From: Poseidonocella sp. HB161398
GTDB lineage: Bacteria > Pseudomonadota > Alphaproteobacteria > Rhodobacterales > Rhodobacteraceae
Reading direction: 5' to 3'
Length of the DNA: 64,000 nucleotides
Assembly (NCBI RefSeq): GCF_005870025.1
Contig: NZ_VATA01000030.1
Span: 1-64,000 of the forward strand
Shown: one piece after another, positions 53,194-62,525 of the stretch
How the letters are laid out: each line of letters begins with the position of its first letter
How positions within the stretch are numbered: the stretch's first letter is position 1
Program-made: the position numbers and the translations under genes
The notes under the pieces: model-generated
Seen by the model: the letters and a program-made list of their open reading frames with translations, nothing else
Databases searched by the model: none
Told to the model about the DNA's origin: nothing

Positions 53194-55440
53194 GGAACCC
53201 GGATCGGCACCCTGATTGCAGAGGTGATCGACAGCCAGCTCGCGCCGGAGGCCGATCCCGATATGGACCTCCAGGATCCGGCGTTCAGGGCCCATGCGCG
53301 CCCCGGCGAGATCGAGGCCGCCACGCAGGAGCCGCGCCGGCAGCCCGTCCCGGGGCGGCAGCTGCTGAAGCAGCGGCGGACGGGCGCGGCAGGACGCGGC
53401 GCTGCCCGCCTGACCGGCGGCCGCCTCTCCCTCATCCTCCGCCGCGTGGCCATGGCGGCTCTCCTGCTGCTCGGCATTGGCGCCATTCTGGCCATGCTGC
53501 TCGGCAGGTCCGCCACTTCGGCCAGCCCGCTGTCCCGCCAGCGCGGCCGGGCAGCCTGCCATCCTCGCCGTGCTGGCGGTCATCCTCCTGCGCCTCTCCT
53601 GGCCGCTGCGCAGTGCCTGGCGGCCGCAGGGCGCCGATGCCCGGGACGGGGCCGGGCTGCCGGAGCGGGAGGCGAAGAAGATGGCCGCGGAGGCCGAGCC
53701 GGAGCTGCTGCAGACCGAACGGCGGATCGTGACCGAGACCGTCGCGGCGCCGGCCAACGGGATGATGCCCTCCGGGTGCTCGAGCTGCGCGGCGACCGGC
53801 GCACCCAGCTTGCGGAGATCTGAAACCCCGCCCCGGCGATCCAGACCGAGGCCGAGCAGGACCTGCGCGCCGGGCGGCCGCTGATGCCCGGCGGCCGCAC
53901 CGGCCCGGCCGGCGAGCGCGGCGCGGGCAAGACCGCGCTGACGCGGCCGTACTGCGACCGGCTGGTATCGGGGGGGGCGGCGGCCGACGTGGCCCGGGTG
54001 ATGGTCTCGGCCCCGGTGCGCCAAGACACATCCTGCTTCTCTTCTCGCGGCTCTGCTGCGCCGTGCTGAGAGAGCGCGGCGGATGAGGCTGCCCGGCGCA
54101 GCGGCACGGCGCCGCTGGCTGCAGCTCCGGATCCCGCTGGCCGAACCCGGCTCCCTGCGCGCGGGCGGACTCGTCGCCATGGCGACGGCCCTGGCGCGCC
54201 TGGGGATGGCGGCCGTGCTGAACTGTGACGGCTATCGCAGCGCGCTGGCCCGCAGAGCGCCGGATCCGGCGGACGGGGCCCCCGCGCCTGCGCCGCGTCC
54301 GGGCAATGCGGTGGCCGTGCGGGCGCAGGTGCCCGGGCTGTCGCCGCTGCACTGCCCGGTCGCGGGTTAGGTGTTCTACGGCGCGGGGCTCCTGCTCTGC
54401 CGTCTGGGGCTGGGCGGCCTGCGCGCCCGGAAGGCACGCCAGTTCTTCGAGGACGCGCCCCGCGCGGTCGCCGGGAAGGAGGCCCGCGGCCTTGCGCAGG
54501 ACCGGCCGCGGCAGCTCGCCTTCCAGCAGCGCGTCAAGGCCGGCTATGCCGACGGGCTGGAGCTGCCGGGCGAGCTCAAGGGCGGGCACAGCGGCGAGGA
54601 GGCTCTGGCCCGGCACCCGCTCTCCTTTCCGGAGGCCGCCGGCGGCGACCACCGGCTGGTCGAGGCCATCGTCGCGGCGACACTCCCGGCGCGGTGATGA
54701 TCGGCATCGACGATGCTCGACAAGATCGACGACACCGGCCAGGCGAAGGCCTTCCGCAACGGCGTCAAGGCGCCTTTCGGCATCGGCGGCTACGTCTGCC
54801 TGATCTCCGTGTCAGAGCACGCGACGAGCAATTTAAAACTTCGCGGCCTGCTGTTCCGCGATGCATTCGATGACATCCTGCGGGGCGGCCCGCTCAGCCT
54901 CGACCGCGCGATCCGGCTAATCGAGCGCCGCGTGTTCCGGCTGCCGCCGCCGTTCCCGATGCCGTGCCACTGCCTGTCCGGCGGGCTGCCGCGCGACCTG
55001 ATCGGGGTGTGCCGCCGCCTGCCGGAGGAGACGACCGCTCCGGAGGCCGGGGCCGAGACCCTGCCGGCGGCGGCCCTGCGGCTGGTGGCTGGTGGCTGGT
55101 GGCTCCCGATATCCGCGGGCGGCTGGCCGGGGCCAAGGCGGCCGCGCTCCAGAACGGCAGACGCGGTGACAACCGGCTGGTGGCGATGCTCGGGCGGATC
55201 GAGACGGATTGCGACTTGGCCGGCGCCGATGCCGCGCGGCTGATTGCGCTGCTGCCGGAGGCGGCCGCCGCCCTGGCCGACAGCGCAGCGGAGATGGCCA
55301 GGCCCGAGGTGCCCGCCGCGTCGGCCCTGGACTGCCGGGCGATGGCCGAGCTCACCGTCAATTTCGCCCTCGCCGCCACGGGGCTGGCTCTCTTCGGCCG
55401 GGCGCCCGATGCGGCCGGTCAGCGCGCGGCGCCCGCGCCC
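53194..55440 (+). pseudogene. Multiply frameshifted membrane P-loop ATPase (KAP-like) remnant
   Basis: Pieces of one large protein can be followed in order through shifting frames. They are a hydrophobic segment (MAALLLLGIGAILAMLLG, 53452 on), a second one (ILAVLAVILLRLSWPL), a phosphate loop GERGAGKT (53911-53934), then ILLLFSRLCCAVLRERGG ending in a stop at 54084. Next comes AFQQRVKAGYADGLELPGEL (about 54510-54570), then a Walker B region and the highly typical VSVSEHATSN...RGLLFRDAFDDIL and FPMPCHCLSGGLPRDLIGV, finally MAELTVNFALAATGLALFG near 55345. At 54694-54730 the frame breaks within Walker B: VMIGID then DKIDD, and removing one T near 54711 restores IDELDKID. In-frame stops and at least four shifts rule out a working gene. 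Relatives are large membrane-anchored NTPases; the specific function is unknown. Confidence 0.6.
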
Positions 55441-56416
55441 GGCGGTGCCGCGGCGCAGCTTGCCCGCGCGCGCGGCTGGCCGTCGCCGCTGGTGCGGAGA
55501 CCGCCCTGTCCCGGATCCATGCCGTGTGCGCCGACGTCCCCGGCCCCGGCCCCGCGCCAGTGCACGCCGCGCCGGACCCTGCCCCGCCTGGTGGATGGCG
55601 ATGCGCACCGCTCGCCCGGCCGCATCCGGGCCGCGGGCGCCATGCGGTCTCCACGTCCCGCCGATCGTGCCGCCCGCCGGTCCAGGACGTTCCTTCGCGC
55701 GGGCTTCTTCCCCAGGCCACGTCCGGGAGAGCGCAGACGGGCGGTCTTCCCGGCAGCGTCTCCCGGGGCGGACCCGCCTGTTCCGGGGATGCAGGGCCTC
55801 GGCCGCTCCTCCGGGACGCTGCGCCGATTGACGGCAGCTGCAGACAGCAGGGGCAGCCGGACGCCCGTCCGGCACCTGCTCCAGCGCCCATGTCACGGCT
55901 TGCGACGGGGCCGTCCGGCGCATCATCTTGCCCGGCGCCCCGGGACGCGGTCCGCAGGCGAGACGGGACCTGTCGCCACGATCGGGATGTCTGATCGCGG
56001 CGCAGCGGCCCGCCAGCATCGGCCCGCCGATGTCCGGATCGTCGGCTTGGCCTTCCGGTCCTCTGCTCCGCAGGCAAAGCCCGGATCGCGAGCTCCGGAC
56101 AATGCGGTGCGTCGACCGCCGCGCCCCTTGCTGCGCCCGGCGGCGGGGTTGCCGCGCCGACATTTCCGTCCGATCTGCTGCCTCTGCCTGCGGGCGGAAG
56201 CGCCAGGTTCAAAACTGCGCAGAAATTCCTCGCATGATGAAAAATGCGCCCAGTAGACGGCCACGCCGCTGGATTCCGCAGGAAAACGGTTGTCCGCGCC
56301 GCCGTCTGGTGAAAGAGGAATGCAAACGATTGCCAAACGTGACGCCCGACCCGGGACCGGCCTGCCTTGCAGGCGGCCCGGCGGCGCACCGATCCGAGCA
56401 GAGGAAGACAAGACAG
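55441..56416. other. Spacer upstream of the GMC oxidoreductase gene
   Basis: Apart from the regulatory region near 56200-56410, which is AT-richer and includes a LacI-type operator, nothing coding is recognised. Open frames upstream of 56417 that run into the oxidoreductase gene lack family-like sequence. Confidence 0.5.
56322..56333. promoter_or_regulatory. LacI-type operator GCAAACGATTGC upstream of the GMC oxidoreductase gene
   Basis: This near-palindrome has the central CG typical of LacI/GalR operators (pattern NCAAnCGnTTGN). It lies 84 bases before the start codon. The same pattern occurs before the LacI gene (59137-59148) and before the TIM-barrel/importer operon (59268-59279). Confidence 0.6.
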
Positions 56417-58066
56417 ATGCCCGAGACCCGCCATGACGTGCTGATCGTCGGTTCCGGGGCGGCCGGGGCCTTCGCGGCCCGCGAACTGACCGCCCAGGGC
56501 CTCAGCGTGCTGATGCTGGAGGCCGGCCCGCCGGTGGGTCCGCGCCATTTCCGCGCCGCGAAGCCCAAGCCCAAGACCGCCATCAACCTGACCGAGCGCG
56601 GTCTCGCCACGCTGGCGGGCCAGCACCTGCAGGCCCGCGCGCTGTTCTTCTCGCGCAAGATGGGCCGGTTCTTCGTCAATGACCGCAGGAACCCCTATAC
56701 CACCCCGAAGGGCGAGCCCTTCCTCTGGGTGCGCGGCCGCCAGGAAGGCGGGCGAATGCATTCCTTCGGCCGGGTGCTGATGCGCTGGACCGACGACGAT
56801 TTCCGCCTGCGGAGCCGGGCGGGACGCGGGCTCGACTGGGCGTTCGACTATGCCGAGATTGCGCCCTATTACGAGGAGGTGGAGCAGATGCTCGGCCTCT
56901 ACGGCAACGAGGACGGGGCGGCGACCATGCCGGACAGTCTCTACGCCCATCCCGCCTATCTCACGGAAGCAGAACGTCTTTTCCGCGACCGGGTCGAGGC
57001 GGAGGACCCCGCGATGCGGGTCGTGTCCTGGCGCTACGTGGCGGCCGCGCCCGACCGGATGCTGGCGCCGATGCGCGAGGCCAAGGCCAGCGGCCTGCTG
57101 GAGATCCGCCATGACGCGGTGGTGCGCCGGGTGCTGACGGACAAGGCCGGTCGCGCGGCCGGGGTCGAATTCACTGACCGGATCGGGCGGGACGCGCATG
57201 TCGCGCGTGCCGCGGCGGTCGTGCTCTGCGCCTCGCCGGTGGAGACCGTGCGGCTGATGCTGAACTCGGCCTCGGACAGCCATCCGGACGGGCTGGGCAA
57301 CAGCTCGGGCAAGCTGGGACGCTACTTCATGGACCAGCTTCCGGTGCTGGCGCAGGGCCAGTTCCCGGCGGCGCGCGGCTGGGAGGAGGACCGATCCCCG
57401 CCCGCGGATCCGTTCTACGCGAAGCCCGGCGGGATCTTCATCGCCCGCGCCGACCGCCCCGTGACCGAGCGCGGCGAATACGCCTTCCAGGGCAGCCTGG
57501 GGCGCGCGGCCGTCCCGGACCGGAACGACCCCGCGGCTTTCTCCTTCTTCGGCTTCGGCCAGATGCTGCCGCATGAGGACAACCGGATCACGCTCGATCC
57601 GGCGCGCCTCGATGCCTGGGGAATCCCGGTTCCGCATATCCGCTGCGTCATGCATGACTACGAAAAAACGCTGATCCAGCGCCAGCAGGAGGAGCTGATG
57701 GAGATCGTTTGCCGCGCGGGCGGCGAATTCGACTTCATTGGCTCGCCGCTGGGCCTGACCGAGATGAACCGCGGCGGCTTCCCGCATGCCGATCCGGTCA
57801 GCCGGCTGTTCTTCCGCAAGATGTTCACCCGCTCGATGTGCATGGGCTCGGCGATCCACGAGACCGGCGGCGCCGTGATGGGCACGGACCCGGCGGCCTC
57901 GGTGGTCAATACCTGGGGGCAGAGCTGGGACGTGCCGAACCTGGTCGTCGCCGATGCCAGCACTTTCGCGGGCAGCGGCGTCAGCGGCACGACGCTGACG
58001 GTGATGGCCCAGGCGGTCCGCGCCTGCCGGCACCTGGCCGGCGAGCTGGCCGCGGGGCGGCTCTAG
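56417..58066 (+). CDS. GMC-family FAD-dependent oxidoreductase
   Basis: This 549-residue flavoprotein has the dinucleotide fold at residues 8-37 (VLIVGSGAAGAFAARELTAQG). Its C-terminal GMC domain includes a catalytic His in IHETGGAVMGTD and the FAD-closing NLVVADASTFAGSGVSGTTLTVMAQA. It is the gluconate/glucoside-dehydrogenase-like type, oxidising a sugar hydroxyl. No signal peptide and no small-subunit or cytochrome gene is adjacent. AGGAAG precedes ATG 56417. The stop shares the CTAG tetranucleotide with the stop of the convergent LacI gene. Shared operators suggest co-control with the sugar importer operon. Confidence 0.88.
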   Translation: MPETRHDVLIVGSGAAGAFAARELTAQGLSVLMLEAGPPVGPRHFRAAKPKPKTAINLTERGLATLAGQHLQARALFFSRKMGRFFVNDRRNPYTTPKGEPFLWVRGRQEGGRMHSFGRVLMRWTDDDFRLRSRAGRGLDWAFDYAEIAPYYEEVEQMLGLYGNEDGAATMPDSLYAHPAYLTEAERLFRDRVEAEDPAMRVVSWRYVAAAPDRMLAPMREAKASGLLEIRHDAVVRRVLTDKAGRAAGVEFTDRIGRDAHVARAAAVVLCASPVETVRLMLNSASDSHPDGLGNSSGKLGRYFMDQLPVLAQGQFPAARGWEEDRSPPADPFYAKPGGIFIARADRPVTERGEYAFQGSLGRAAVPDRNDPAAFSFFGFGQMLPHEDNRITLDPARLDAWGIPVPHIRCVMHDYEKTLIQRQQEELMEIVCRAGGEFDFIGSPLGLTEMNRGGFPHADPVSRLFFRKMFTRSMCMGSAIHETGGAVMGTDPAASVVNTWGQSWDVPNLVVADASTFAGSGVSGTTLTVMAQAVRACRHLAGELAAGRL

Positions 58067-59100
58067 CGCGGCGGCGCGAGGCTGTCGCCGGGACGGAAGG
58101 CGGCCGGGATCTCGATCAGCCGCGCCTCGGGCGGGGTGCCGGTCTCGATCTCCTCGACGAGAAGCTGGGCGGCGAACCCGCCCAGCCGCCCGGGGCTCTG
58201 GTCATAGGTCGAAATCGACGGGCGCAGGAAGCGCAGCGCGTGCAGCCCGTCGAAGGAGATCAGCGACAGGTCCCGCGGAATCGACAAGCCCGCGGTCATC
58301 ACCGTGCTCTGGAAGCCGAGCGCCACCTCGTCGGCCCAGCTGATCACCGCGCTTGGCCGATCCGTCAGCGCCAAGTACTGATGCGCGGCGGAAACCCCTG
58401 TATCTACGCTGAAATCCGCGACGATCTTGGTCAGCCCGGCATCCGTGCCGAAGCGCTGCAGCAGGCCCGAGCGGACACCGGCCTCCCGCTGGGTGCTGTG
58501 GTAGCTGTTGGGCGGACCGCTGATGAAGGCGAAGCGCTCATGCCCCAGATCGGCCAGCCGCCCGACCGCCTCGATCATCGACTGGCGGTCGCTGGAGACG
58601 ACGGAGCGGATGCCCAGATGGGCCAGATCCTCGGTCAGGCTGACCATCGGCAGGCCCGCATCCAGCATGTCGCGCCCGTCGCTCGCGGGCGGTTGCGCGG
58701 CGAAGAGGATGACGCCGCTGACCTGCCTGCCGAAGACCAGATCCAGCGCGTGATTGCTGGTCGCGGTGGTGAAATCCGTGGTCACCACGCTCAGCGCGTA
58801 GCCCTGGGTGCTGATGTATTTCTGGATGCCCGCGATCGCCTCTCCCGCGACGGTGGAGATGATCGAGCCCTTGTGGTTCGGCATGACCGCCAGGATCGTT
58901 CGGGAATGCCCCAGCCGCAGGTTGCGCGCCGCGATATTCGGATGGTAGCCCAGCTCCTGGGCGATCCGCAGCACCTTTTCCCGCGTCTTCTTCGAGATCC
59001 GGTCGGGAAAGGACAGTGCCCGGCTGACGGTGGAGACGGAGACGCCGGCCTCCTTGGCGACATCCTGCAGCGACACCTTGCCCTTCGGCGGACTCGTCAT
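58063..59100 (-). CDS. LacI-family transcriptional repressor
   Basis: This 345-residue regulator has the LacI helix-turn-helix and hinge at the N-terminus (VSLQDVAKEAGVSVSTVSRAL, residues 9-29, then LGYHPNIAARNLR) and a sugar-binding periplasmic-protein-like domain. ATG 59100 gives the normal LacI N-terminus; ATG 59178 would run through the operator region. It lies between its two probable targets, and an operator-like site (59137-59148) precedes its own gene, implying autorepression. The effector is probably the imported sugar or a derivative. Confidence 0.93.
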   Translation of the reverse strand: MTSPPKGKVSLQDVAKEAGVSVSTVSRALSFPDRISKKTREKVLRIAQELGYHPNIAARNLRLGHSRTILAVMPNHKGSIISTVAGEAIAGIQKYISTQGYALSVVTTDFTTATSNHALDLVFGRQVSGVILFAAQPPASDGRDMLDAGLPMVSLTEDLAHLGIRSVVSSDRQSMIEAVGRLADLGHERFAFISGPPNSYHSTQREAGVRSGLLQRFGTDAGLTKIVADFSVDTGVSAAHQYLALTDRPSAVISWADEVALGFQSTVMTAGLSIPRDLSLISFDGLHALRFLRPSISTYDQSPGRLGGFAAQLLVEEIETGTPPEARLIEIPAAFRPGDSLAPPR

Positions 59101-59136
59101 GGCGGACCATCCCTTCGCGGATTGCGCAAGAATTCT

Positions 59137-59148
59137 ACAATCGATTGC
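59137..59148. promoter_or_regulatory. LacI-type operator ACAATCGATTGC in the lacI-like promoter
   Basis: It matches the pattern NCAAnCGnTTGN with central CG and lies 37 bases upstream of the LacI gene start, where binding would block its transcription. Confidence 0.55.
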
Positions 59149-59256
59149 AGAGAATTGCACAACAAACATGCGGCGCATATCTGCCGTTCGTCGTTCTAGC
59201 GTGAAACCCGGCTAAATGAAAGATTTTCCGTTGCATCTGCCGCGGCAGTCAGGCGA

Positions 59257-59279
59257 AGCAATCGTTGTCAAACGTTTGC
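59257..59279. promoter_or_regulatory. Tandem LacI-type operators before the TIM-barrel/sugar-importer operon
   Basis: TCAAACGTTTGC (59268-59279) is a strong match to NCAAnCGnTTGN. GCAATCGTTGTC (59257-59268) directly abuts it as a weaker second half-matching site. Both lie 75-100 bases before the first gene of the operon, in the 255-base divergent region. Confidence 0.6.
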
Positions 59280-59355
59280 CAAATACCGCTGCGAACGGCG
59301 GATGGCAAAGCAGCGGGCCCCCGCAGGGCCCGGCACGTCGCGAGAAGGACCCGGC

Positions 59356-60300
59356 ATGACTGACCGCAAACTGGCCGTCGATCTGATCACGTTCTACCAT
59401 CCGGGCTTCTGGGGCGTGGAGGACACCGCCGCCGTCGGCGCGCTGTGCGAGCGCGACCCCAAGGCCTTCTGGGACCGCATGCTCGACGCGATCGCGGGCT
59501 CGGGCGTGACCGGGGTCGAATGCACCTTCGGCCCCTTCTCCTACCAGATGGCGCTGCGCGCCTACGGCTCGGTGCCGGCGATCCGCGCCGAGCTGGAGCG
59601 CCGCGGACTGGTGATGATCTCGGGCTTCCTCTCGGGCTTCGACCGCCATGGCGATCTGGAGGACCCGCAGGTGCGGGCGGAGATCTGCGCCAAAGCGGTG
59701 GCCTATGCCGAAGTGCTCGGCGCGCTCGGCGGGCATGCACTGGTCGCCGGGCTGCCGATGCGGCGGACCAGGGGCGAGGCGCCGGTGCAGTTCGTCGATC
59801 TGGATCTGGCGCGGCCGCTGGCGCGTCTGCTCAACGAGATCGGCGCGGCGATCGCGCCCCACGGCATTGCGCTGGCGCTGCATACCGAAAGCCATTCGGT
59901 GATGTGCACGGCCCGCGATGTCGATCTCTTCATGCTGCTGACCGATCCGCTCTATGTCGGGCTCTGCCCCGACAGCGCGCATCTGACGCTGTCCGGCGCC
60001 GATCCGGTGGCGGTCCTGGCGCGGCACCGCGACCGGCTGGTGACCTCGCACTGGAAGGACGCGACCGGGCCGATGCCGCTGGACGTGCCGGTCGACGAGA
60101 CGATCCACCAGCGCCACCAGCCCTATTTCCAGGATCTGGGCGCGGGCTGCGTCGACTGGCCCGCCTGGGCCGCGCTGCACCGCGCGCCGGCCTATCAGGG
60201 CTGGAACATCCTCGAGGTCGACGCGACGCCCGATCCGGTGAGGACCATCACCGAGGGCCGCCGCTTCGTCGAGGACAAGCTTGCCGAATTCATGGCCTGA
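59356..60300 (+). CDS. TIM-barrel protein, xylose-isomerase-like / AP-endonuclease-2 family
   Basis: This 314-residue protein has the sugar-isomerase/epimerase TIM-barrel fold. Metal-ligand candidates appear in order: Glu in VECTFG, Glu in LHTESHS, Asp and His in LCPDSAH, His in TSHWKD and Glu in ILEVD. The fold covers IolE-type dehydratases, tagatose epimerases and keto-sugar isomerases. AAGGA precedes ATG 59356; ATG 59302 is less likely. It is the first gene of the LacI-controlled operon and precedes the sugar importer, so it probably rearranges the imported sugar or the product of the GMC oxidoreductase. Confidence 0.85.
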   Translation: MTDRKLAVDLITFYHPGFWGVEDTAAVGALCERDPKAFWDRMLDAIAGSGVTGVECTFGPFSYQMALRAYGSVPAIRAELERRGLVMISGFLSGFDRHGDLEDPQVRAEICAKAVAYAEVLGALGGHALVAGLPMRRTRGEAPVQFVDLDLARPLARLLNEIGAAIAPHGIALALHTESHSVMCTARDVDLFMLLTDPLYVGLCPDSAHLTLSGADPVAVLARHRDRLVTSHWKDATGPMPLDVPVDETIHQRHQPYFQDLGAGCVDWPAWAALHRAPAYQGWNILEVDATPDPVRTITEGRRFVEDKLAEFMA

Positions 60301-60349
60301 GACCGGGGCAACCGGCGGCCGCAACACGCAACAGACAGGGAAACACGAG

Positions 60350-61558
60350 ATGAAGCCCTTCCTCCCCACGACTCTCGCGCTGCTCCTCGCCTCCGGCAGC
60401 GCCTTCGCCCAGGAGATCGAAGTCTCCAACAGCTGGGTTTCCGGCGGCGAAGTGGCCGGCAAGCAGGTCGTGATCGACGCGCTGAAGGCGCGCGGCTACG
60501 ACTGGGTCGATTTCTCCATCGCGGGCTACGAGAACGAGCAGGCCGCCTTCATGGCGCGGGTGCAGGCGGGCGACCCGCCGGGCGCCAAGATGTACATCAT
60601 CGGCCCGGCCGCCGCCGAACTGGCCGAGATGGACATGCTGGTCCCGATCGAGGAGCCGCTGGCCGCCTCCGGCGCGGCCGGCGCGATCCCCGCGATGGTC
60701 GCGGAGAAGATGCAGCTCTCGGGCAAGCCCTACTACGCGCCGATCTCGGTGCATGGCGAAAGCTGGGTGTTCTACTCCAAGCCGGTGATGGCGGAGATCG
60801 GCTATGACGAGATGCCCTCGGACTGGGACGGGTTCTTCGCGATGCTCGACGCCGCGAAGGAGGCCGGCTACATCCCCGTCGCCTTCTCGGGCCAGGCCTG
60901 GCAGACCAACAAGGTCTTCAACCAGATCCTGCTGTCGCTGCTGGGCCGCGAGGCCTATTCGGCGATGCTTTCCGAGGCGGACGAGGAGATCGTCATGTCG
61001 GACGCGTTCCTGCAGGCCGTCGACATCTTCGACCGGCTGCACGGCTATGTCGGCGAAGGCACCGCGGGCATGAACTGGAACGACGCCACCGCCCAGGTGA
61101 TCCGCGACGAGGCACTGCTGCAGTTCCAGGGAGACTGGGCCAAGGGCGAGTTCCTGGCCGCCGACGAGGCCGCGGGCGAGGATTACGGCTGCGCGGTCAA
61201 TCCCGGCATGGGCGACATGCTGGTGGTGGTCGATAGCTTCGCCTTCCCCCGCAAGGAGGGGCTGCAGGACGCGCAATACGCGCTGGCCGAGGTCCTGCTC
61301 GATCCGGAGGTGCAGCGCCAGTTCAACCTGCTCAAGGGCTCCTTCCCGGTGCGCACCGATGTCGACATGAGCGCGTTCGACATCTGCGCGCAGATCGGAT
61401 CGCAGAAGATGGCCGAGGGCGCGATCGCCGCCGACATGAACCTGGTGCTCGACCGCGTGGTCAACGGCCAGATCGTCGACCTGATCAACGAGTTCTGGGC
61501 CGCCCCCTATGATCACGAGGATTTCCGCGCGGACTACCTCGACGCGCTGACCTACTGA
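60350..61558 (+). CDS. Sugar ABC transporter substrate-binding protein (family 1)
   Basis: This 402-residue periplasmic receptor has a Sec signal peptide (cleavage after AFA, before QEIEV) and the MalE/UgpB-type fold (VSNSWVSGGEVAGKQVVIDALKARG, DEALLQFQGDWAKGEF). It is near the alpha-glucoside/oligosaccharide group. Start ATG 60350; upstream open frame is unsupported. A very strong hairpin separates the gene from the permeases. Confidence 0.92.
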   Translation: MKPFLPTTLALLLASGSAFAQEIEVSNSWVSGGEVAGKQVVIDALKARGYDWVDFSIAGYENEQAAFMARVQAGDPPGAKMYIIGPAAAELAEMDMLVPIEEPLAASGAAGAIPAMVAEKMQLSGKPYYAPISVHGESWVFYSKPVMAEIGYDEMPSDWDGFFAMLDAAKEAGYIPVAFSGQAWQTNKVFNQILLSLLGREAYSAMLSEADEEIVMSDAFLQAVDIFDRLHGYVGEGTAGMNWNDATAQVIRDEALLQFQGDWAKGEFLAADEAAGEDYGCAVNPGMGDMLVVVDSFAFPRKEGLQDAQYALAEVLLDPEVQRQFNLLKGSFPVRTDVDMSAFDICAQIGSQKMAEGAIAADMNLVLDRVVNGQIVDLINEFWAAPYDHEDFRADYLDALTY

Positions 61559-61571
61559 GCAGAGCGACACC

Positions 61572-61598
61572 GGTCCGGAGCGCGCCCCGCTCCGGACC
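61572..61598 (+). terminator. Strong intra-operon hairpin after the sugar binding-protein gene
   Basis: A perfect 11-bp stem (GGTCCGGAGCG / CGCTCCGGACC) with a 5-base loop begins 13 bases after the stop. Its position and strength suggest 3'-end protection of the binding-protein message. Confidence 0.65.
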
Positions 61599-61617
61599 CT
61601 CCAGGGAAACGAACCAC

Positions 61618-62523
61618 ATGAAGACCAGCCCCCGGAACGGCCCGCCGCGCTTCCGACACTGGCCCGCCGCCCTGGCGCTGAGCCCGGTCTGGGCGATCGC
61701 GCTCCTCCTCTTCGTCGGCACGGCCGGCTATACTGTCTATCTCTCCTTCACCGCCTCGCGGATGATGCCGGTCAACGAGTTCGTGGGCTTCGAGCACTAC
61801 ATCAAGCTCTTCGGCACGCGGCGCTGGAACACCTCGCTCGCCAATATGGGCATCCTCTGCGTGACCTACGTGCTGGGCTGCCTGGTGCTGGGCTTCCTGC
61901 TGGCGGCCGCGCTCGACCGCAAGGTGCGCTTCGAGAACACGCTCAGGACGATCTTCCTCTATCCGCAGGCAGTGTCCTTCGTGGTGACGGGGCTCGTCTG
62001 GCAATGGCTGATGAACCCGGGCCTCGGCATCCAGGCCGCCGTGCAGGGCTGGGGCTGGGAGAGCTTCACCTTCGACTGGACCCAGCACCGCGGCACCGCG
62101 ATCTACGCCGTCGCCATTGCCGGGCTCTGGCAGGGCGCAGGGCTGACGATGATCCTGCTGCTCGCCGGGCTGCGCGGCATCGACCATTCGCTGTGGCAGG
62201 CGGCACGGGTCGAGGGCATCCCGCTCTGGCGGACCTATGTCTCGGTCATCCTGCCCGAGCTGACCCCCGCCATCGCCACCGCCGCGACGCTCCTTTTCAT
62301 GGGGATCGTGCGGACCTACGACCTGATCGTCGCCATGACGAATGGCGGGCCGGGCTCGGCCACCGAGCTGCCCGCCAAGTTCATCATGGACAACCTCTTC
62401 GACCGCATGAACATCGGCGCCGCCACCGCCGGGGCCTCGGTGATGCTGATCAGCGTCATGGCCGTGATCGTGCCGGTCCTCTACATCCGCGCGCTCCGCA
62501 AGGGCGGCCGGAAACCGGTGTGA
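61618..62523 (+). CDS. Sugar ABC transporter permease (MalF/UgpA-like)
   Basis: This 301-residue membrane protein has six hydrophobic segments and the coupling loop LWQAARVEGIPLWRTYVSVILPEL near residue 195. NGGPGSATELPAKFIMDNLF near the C-terminus is typical of this group. It pairs with the permease encoded 2 bases downstream. GGGAAACG lies upstream of ATG 61618 as a modest ribosome-binding site. Confidence 0.92.
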   Translation: MKTSPRNGPPRFRHWPAALALSPVWAIALLLFVGTAGYTVYLSFTASRMMPVNEFVGFEHYIKLFGTRRWNTSLANMGILCVTYVLGCLVLGFLLAAALDRKVRFENTLRTIFLYPQAVSFVVTGLVWQWLMNPGLGIQAAVQGWGWESFTFDWTQHRGTAIYAVAIAGLWQGAGLTMILLLAGLRGIDHSLWQAARVEGIPLWRTYVSVILPELTPAIATAATLLFMGIVRTYDLIVAMTNGGPGSATELPAKFIMDNLFDRMNIGAATAGASVMLISVMAVIVPVLYIRALRKGGRKPV

Positions 62524-62525
62524 CC

